From positions 1 to 9,964 of the forward strand of contig CAZDHT010000207.1 in assembly GCA_964505325.1 (NCBI GenBank): DNA of 9,964 nucleotides, given 5' to 3'. Below the pieces are notes generated by a model. The model was not told the origin of the DNA. It ran no database searches and saw only the letters and a list, made by a program, of their open reading frames with translations. The stretch's first letter is position 1; each line of letters starts with the position of its first letter. Made by a program: the position numbers and the translations under genes. This document shows positions 6,257 through 9,964 of the stretch, piece by piece. This DNA comes from CAZDHT01 sp964505325 (GTDB taxonomy: Bacteria; Planctomycetota; PUPC01).

Positions 6257-6267
6257 TGCGCCCGCCC

Positions 6268-7944
6268 ATGAGTGAGACGCCGCCAAAGCCCCTCATCGTT
6301 CAGAGCGACCGGACGATCCTGCTGACGGTCGACAGCCCGCTCTACGCGGAGGCGCGGGACGCACTGGCGTCCTTCGCCGAGCTTCAGAAGTCGCCCGAGC
6401 ACATCCACACCTACCGCCTGACGCCGCTGTCGCTGTGGAACGCGGCGGCGGCGGGACACTCCGCCGGCGAGGTCATCGAGGCGCTCGAGCAATACTCGCG
6501 CTATGAGGTCCCGCAGAACATCCTGGTCGAGGTGCGCGATCACATCGCGCGCTACGGCAAGCTGAAGTTGGTAAAGCGCGGCGGGCAGCTTGTCCTCACG
6601 TCCGAGAGCAGCCAACTCATCGCGGAGATCTGGCGGAACCAGACCGTCCGGCCGAAGCTCCGCCGCCTGATCGACGACCGGAACGTCGAGGTGGTGCCGA
6701 TCCTGCGCGGCCACGTGAAGCAGGCGCTCATCAAGATCGGCTTCCCGGTCGAGGATCTCGCCGGCTACGTCAGCGGCGAGCACCTGGACATCTCGTTGAG
6801 GGCCACGACGCTGGAGGGCGAACCGTTCGAGCCGCGCCGCTACCAGACCGACGCGGCGGAGATCTTCCACGCCGGCGGCACGGAACGCGGCGGCTCCGGC
6901 GTGATCTGCCTGCCCTGCGGCGCGGGAAAGACCATCGTCGGGATGTGCGCCATGGCGAAGCTCCGGACGCACACCATCATCCTGTGCACCAACATCACGG
7001 CGGTCCGGCAATGGATGCGCGAGCTGGTCGACAAGACCTCGCTCACCGAGGACGACATCGGCGAGTACAGCGGCGAGGTGAAAGACCTGAAGCCGGTGAC
7101 GGTGACGACCTATCAAATCCTCACCTGGCGGAGGAAGAAGGGCGGCCCGTTCCCGCACTTCGAGATCTTCAACGCGGCGAACTGGGGGCTGATCATTTAC
7201 GACGAGGTGCACCTGCTGCCGGCCCCGGTGTTCCGAATCACCGCCGAGATTCAGACCCGGCGCCGGCTGGGCCTGACCGCCACCCTCATCCGCGAGGACG
7301 GTCGCGAGGACGATGTGTTCAGCCTCATCGGCCCGAAGAAATACGACGTGCCGTGGAAAGTGCTCGAAAAGCAGGGTTGGATCGCCGCCGCCCGGTGCAC
7401 CGAGGTGCGCGTCGACATGCCGGACGAACTGCGGCTGGAATACGCGCTGGCGCCGTTGAGGTCGCAAATTCGGATCGCCGCCGAGAACCCGGCGAAGTTC
7501 CCGCTGGTGAAGCGATTGATCGGGCGGCACCGTGACGCCTTGGTGCTGGTCATCGGCCAGTATCTCTCGCAGCTCCACGCCATCAGCGAGGAGCTCGGCG
7601 CCCCGATCATCACCGGCAAGACCCCGAACAAAGAACGCGAGCGGCTGTACGAGGAGTTCCGGAGGGGGAAGATCCGGCTGCTGATCGTGTCGAAGGTGGG
7701 GAACTTCGCGGTGGATCTGCCCGACGCGAACGTGGCGATCCAGGTGTCGGGCACGTTTGGCTCGCGGCAGGAGGAGGCCCAGCGGCTGGGGCGGATATTG
7801 CGGCCGAAGTCCGACGGCACGACGGCCCGGTTCTACGCCATCGTGACCCGCGACACCAAGGACCAGGACTTCGCCGCCAACCGCCAGCTCTTCCTCACCG
7901 AGCAGGGCTACTCGTATGAAATCCGGAATGCGGATGAAGTCTAA
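6268..7944 (+). CDS. XPB/Rad25-type SF2 DNA helicase
   Basis: A 558-residue ATP-dependent helicase/translocase of the XPB (ERCC3) branch. Residues about 8-110 resemble the XPB/Ssl2 N-terminal domain ('PLIVQSDRTILLTVDSP' and 'HIHTYRLTPLSLWNAAAAG'). The first RecA-like core has motif I 'LPCGAGKT' (215-222, K221), motif II DEVH (312-315) and motif III TAT (337-339), directly followed by the RED motif (342-344) that marks XPB proteins. The second core has 'QRLGRILRPK' (505-514, motif VI). Known XPB proteins open DNA in transcription and nucleotide excision repair; bacterial ones are less studied, and a repair or DNA-processing role is likely. The ATG at 6268 is chosen because the N-terminal domain starts there and the -10 box lies 12 nt upstream. 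There is no Shine-Dalgarno; an in-frame TTG at 6256 overlaps the -10 box and is less likely. Confidence 0.93.
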   Translation: MSETPPKPLIVQSDRTILLTVDSPLYAEARDALASFAELQKSPEHIHTYRLTPLSLWNAAAAGHSAGEVIEALEQYSRYEVPQNILVEVRDHIARYGKLKLVKRGGQLVLTSESSQLIAEIWRNQTVRPKLRRLIDDRNVEVVPILRGHVKQALIKIGFPVEDLAGYVSGEHLDISLRATTLEGEPFEPRRYQTDAAEIFHAGGTERGGSGVICLPCGAGKTIVGMCAMAKLRTHTIILCTNITAVRQWMRELVDKTSLTEDDIGEYSGEVKDLKPVTVTTYQILTWRRKKGGPFPHFEIFNAANWGLIIYDEVHLLPAPVFRITAEIQTRRRLGLTATLIREDGREDDVFSLIGPKKYDVPWKVLEKQGWIAAARCTEVRVDMPDELRLEYALAPLRSQIRIAAENPAKFPLVKRLIGRHRDALVLVIGQYLSQLHAISEELGAPIITGKTPNKERERLYEEFRRGKIRLLIVSKVGNFAVDLPDANVAIQVSGTFGSRQEEAQRLGRILRPKSDGTTARFYAIVTRDTKDQDFAANRQLFLTEQGYSYEIRNADEV

Positions 7945-7948
7945 TTCA

Positions 7949-8023
7949 CCACGGATGAACACGGATAAGCATGGCTGCGCCTGAAGCGGGTTCTCATCGG
8001 TGTGCATCTGTGTCCGTCTGTGG
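7949..8023. repeat. 75-bp imperfect inverted-repeat element
   Basis: Arms at 7949-7967 (starting CCACGGATGAACACGG) and 8005-8023 (reverse complement starting CCACAGACGGACACAG) match at 14 of 19 positions. All five differences are transitions, so many could still pair as G-U in RNA. The spacer is 37 nt. This kind of CACGGATGAACACGGAT ... ATCTGTGTCCGT sequence is, from general recollection, a widespread non-coding dispersed repeat in environmental bacterial genomes. It fills almost all of the space between the helicase and sulfatase genes, and a GTG within it makes the sulfatase frame look longer than it is. Confidence 0.7.
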
Positions 8024-8044
8024 CTACTTGATTGGGAAGAGCCA

Positions 8045-9511
8045 ATGGACAAGCGGCCGAATATCGTGATCTTCAACCCGGACCAGTGGCGCGGCGATGT
8101 GCTGGGCCACGTGGGCAATCCCGCGGCCGTGACGCCGAATCTCGACCGCGTCGCCCGGACGGACGGCGTGTCGTTCCGCCACGCGTTCTGCCAGAACCCG
8201 GTCTGCACGCCGAGCCGGTGCTGTTTCATGAGCGGCTGGTACACCCACGTCCGCGGGCACCGGACGATGTTCCACATGATGCACGAGGATGAGCCGGTCC
8301 TGCTGAAGACGCTGAAGGACAACGGCTACTTCGTCTGGTGGGGCGGAAAGAACGACCTAACGCCCGGCCAGAAGCCCGTCGACGACTACTGCACCGTGCG
8401 GCACAAGATCACCCGCAAGACCCAGCCCGCACACGGCGACCCGAAGGACTGGCGCGGCGGACCCGACAGCGATACCTACTACTCCTTCTACGTCGGCAAG
8501 CTCGATGTCCCCGAGGGCGAGGAGGTCCGCCTCGACCACGATTGGGGGCACATCCTCGGCGCCGTCGACGTGATCAAGACCGGCCTGCCCGAGCCGTTCT
8601 GCCTCTACCTCCCCATCGGCTTCCCCCACCCGGCGTACGGCGTCGAGGACCCGTGGTACAGCATGATCGACCGGGACAAGGTGCCGCCGCGCATCCCGGC
8701 GCCCGAAGGTTGGGTCGACAAGCCAAGCATGCTCGAGGGCATCTGGACGCGCCAGCGAATGCAGACCTGGACTGAGGAGCGCTGGACCGAACTGCGCGCC
8801 ACGTACTACGGAATGTGCGCCCGCGTCGACCATCAGTTCGGACTGGTGATGGACGCGCTCAGGGAGGCCGGGCTCTACGACGACACCGCGGTGTTCATGT
8901 TCAGCGACCACGGCGACTTCACCGGCGACTACGGGATCGTCGAGAAGAACCAGAACACGTTTGAGGACTGCCTCTCGCGGGTGCCGTTTGTGATCAAGCC
9001 GCCGAAGTCCGTGCCGGTGGTGCCGGGCGTCTGCGACGCGCTAGTCGAGCTGATCGATTTTCCGGCGACGGTCGAGGAGTTGACCGGGATCCAGCCCGGC
9101 CATACGCATTTCGGGCGGTCGCTGCTGCCGCTTGTGCGCGGCGAGACGGACGAACACCGCGACGCCGTCTTCTGCGAGGGCGGCCGGCTCCACGGCGAGA
9201 CGCACTGCATGGAACTCGAAAGCACCAGTTCGCAAGAGCCGACCGGGTTTTACTGGCCGCGCGTCAATCTTCAATCGAGCGAAGGACCCGAGCACACCAA
9301 GGCCGTGATGTGCCGGACCAGGAACTACAAGTACGTCCGGCGCCTGTACGAGAAAGATGAACTGTACGACCTGCGAAGCGATCCGCACGAGCTGCAAAAC
9401 CGAATTGACGACCCGGCGCTGGCGGGCGTGCTCGCCGCGCTGAAGGAGCGGCTCCTGACGTTTTACCTGGAGACCGGGGACGTTGTGCCGCACGAGACGG
9501 ACCAGCGTTAG
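8045..9511 (+). CDS. type I (S1 family) sulfatase, cytoplasmic form
   Basis: 488 residues from ATG 8045, preceded by a GGGAAGAG stretch at 8034-8041. The upstream in-frame GTG at 8000 lies in a repeat and is rejected. The product opens 'PNIVIFNPDQWRGDVLG', the first core strand with metal ligand D13, then 'TPNLDRVA'. The C-T-P-S-R motif (54-58) makes C54 the residue converted to formylglycine. 'GGKNDL' (100-105) supplies K102, matching the GKWHLG lysine, and 'FSDHGDFTGDYG' (286-297) holds the D288/H289 metal-site motif. 'KYVRRLYEKDELYDLRSDPHE' is the usual C-terminal end. It should hydrolyse sulfate esters, probably on carbohydrates. There is no signal peptide, unlike most carbohydrate sulfatases, so it should act in the cytoplasm; a maturase must be encoded elsewhere. 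Length is normal for the family and the substrate is unknown. Confidence 0.94.
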   Translation: MDKRPNIVIFNPDQWRGDVLGHVGNPAAVTPNLDRVARTDGVSFRHAFCQNPVCTPSRCCFMSGWYTHVRGHRTMFHMMHEDEPVLLKTLKDNGYFVWWGGKNDLTPGQKPVDDYCTVRHKITRKTQPAHGDPKDWRGGPDSDTYYSFYVGKLDVPEGEEVRLDHDWGHILGAVDVIKTGLPEPFCLYLPIGFPHPAYGVEDPWYSMIDRDKVPPRIPAPEGWVDKPSMLEGIWTRQRMQTWTEERWTELRATYYGMCARVDHQFGLVMDALREAGLYDDTAVFMFSDHGDFTGDYGIVEKNQNTFEDCLSRVPFVIKPPKSVPVVPGVCDALVELIDFPATVEELTGIQPGHTHFGRSLLPLVRGETDEHRDAVFCEGGRLHGETHCMELESTSSQEPTGFYWPRVNLQSSEGPEHTKAVMCRTRNYKYVRRLYEKDELYDLRSDPHELQNRIDDPALAGVLAALKERLLTFYLETGDVVPHETDQR

Positions 9512-9581
9512 CCGAGGCGGAGGCCGGAATGCGCGGCAGTGTTATAAGTGCTTGCTCAGCAAGAGATTCCGTTCTTACAGT

Positions 9582-9596
9582 GTGCCTGTCACCTTT
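9582..9596 (-). repeat. second, degenerate copy of the AAGGTG-N5-CAC repeat motif
   Basis: On the minus strand this reads AAAGGTGACAGGCAC, matching the hairpin element at 6026-6044 in pattern (AAGGTG, five bases, CAC), but its right arm is not preserved. It lies in the 223-nt space between the sulfatase stop and the next gene. That space is less GC-rich than its flanks and otherwise shows only a weak CTTGC-TCA-GCAAG hairpin at 9551-9563, with no T-tract. I see no convincing promoter or gene in the rest of it. Confidence 0.35.
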
Positions 9597-9734
9597 AGGG
9601 GGCGTAACTGCTTGGGGAGTAAGGAGTTCTGGAGTCGCTGGTTATTTTGGCGTAAGTCTTGTGCATGTGAGAAGTTGGGGCGGTAGTGGCAGTCTTCCCA
9701 GGCGGCTCGGGCGCCGTTCAGAAGGAGTTCCTCG

Positions 9735-9964
9735 GTGAAGCTGGATCAGCTTCTTGGGAGCCTGACAATCGATCAGTTGCAGGACCTTTCGGCGATTTGG
9801 GCGCCGGAGGAGCGGATCTCGAACTCGAAGCTGGCGCTCTTCCGCGTTCTCCGCGAGCGGATGACGCGTCCGGATCGGGCGCAGCATTGCCTGGACATTG
9901 CCGACGCGCCGGGCCGGGGCATTGTCCGCAAGCTGCTCCGGTCTGAGAAGGTATCGCAGTCGGT
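9735..9964 (+). CDS. start of an unidentified gene, possibly a helicase-associated protein; cut by window end
   Basis: GTG 9735 is preceded by AGGAG at 9723-9727 with a 7-nt spacer, and the frame stays open to the window edge (76 codons). The product begins MKLDQLLGSLTIDQLQDLSAIW and continues with 'SKLALFRVLRERMTRPDRAQHCLDIAD'. This SLxxxxLxxL ... SKxxLxxxLxxRMxxP layout resembles the N-terminus of helicase-associated proteins that often accompany bacterial XPB genes, but too little is present for a firm family call. The codon composition, with GC-rich third positions, supports real coding. Only the sulfatase and a repeat separate it from the XPB gene. Confidence 0.68.
   Translation, partial: MKLDQLLGSLTIDQLQDLSAIWAPEERISNSKLALFRVLRERMTRPDRAQHCLDIADAPGRGIVRKLLRSEKVSQS

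Noticed and set aside
5999..6286. The minus-strand frame continuing from the GIY-YIG gene through the 100-N gap, including an ATG at about 6096
   Set aside because: The frame match across a placeholder gap is accidental, and the translated stretch is the CACCTTGAC repeat rather than a GIY-YIG N-terminus, which should start only a few residues before the visible part.
8000..8044. An upstream GTG start for the sulfatase, adding 15 residues
   Set aside because: The added residues come from the right arm of the inverted repeat, and the conserved N-terminal strand begins directly after ATG 8045.
6145..8322. A 725-codon open frame on the minus strand opposite the helicase and sulfatase
   Set aside because: It is antisense to two well-supported genes and its start region translates the 7949-8023 repeat; there are no recognisable domains.
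9512..9734. Small open frames of 67-69 codons at about 9483-9738
   Set aside because: They overlap each other and the sulfatase end, lack ribosome binding sites, and encode no recognisable protein.
1..9964. CRISPR array, toxin-antitoxin pair, phage or other defence system
   Set aside because: No regularly spaced repeats, no integrase, transposase, Cas or toxin-like genes were seen. The XPB helicase and GIY-YIG gene are separate and divergently oriented, with no sign of a joint defence operon.

Overview
The window is GC-rich bacterial DNA from a draft or metagenomic scaffold. It carries three runs of N: two of 10 bases (537-546 and 1746-1755) and one of 100 bases (5899-5998). The mix of a rhamnogalacturonan-lyase-like toroid protein, a GH20-like glycosidase, a type I sulfatase and a bacterial XPB-type helicase fits a polysaccharide-degrading member of the Planctomycetota/Lentisphaerota/Verrucomicrobiota neighbourhood or a similar uncultured phylum. 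There is no rRNA or other phylogenetic marker, so this placement is inference.

Left part (1-3193, + strand): a tight operon. It starts with the 3' part of a PcRGLX-like alpha/alpha-toroid protein, then 3 nt later a GH20-like glycosidase starting at GTG, then 8 nt later an O6-alkylguanine-DNA alkyltransferase (MGMT/Ogt). The first two suggest breakdown of plant- or algal-type glycans. The third is a DNA repair gene that appears only to share the transcript.

Middle (3271-5898): a minus-strand pair, a 35-residue very basic protein followed by a 281-residue exported helical protein of unknown function, is read away from a DUF2099 ('methanogenesis marker 8' type) gene. The divergent region between them holds two good promoters and a 42-bp near-perfect palindrome. 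The DUF2099 gene then meets, stop codon against stop codon, a convergent GIY-YIG (COG1833/DUF123) nuclease-like gene whose 5' end is lost in the 100-N gap.

Right part (5999-9964, + strand): a repeat-bearing intergenic region with divergent promoters, then an XPB/Rad25-type SF2 helicase that looks nearly leaderless. A 75-bp imperfect inverted repeat follows, then a sulfatase without a signal peptide. At the right edge is the first 76 codons of a gene that may be a helicase-associated protein.

I see no CRISPR array, tRNA, rRNA, transposase, phage gene or recognisable defence island. Most of the window looks like ordinary chromosome. The points most worth a second look are the DUF2099 gene in what appears to be a bacterium, the tiny basic protein, the palindrome between divergent promoters, the dispersed-repeat-like elements, and the sulfatase lying between the helicase and its possible partner.
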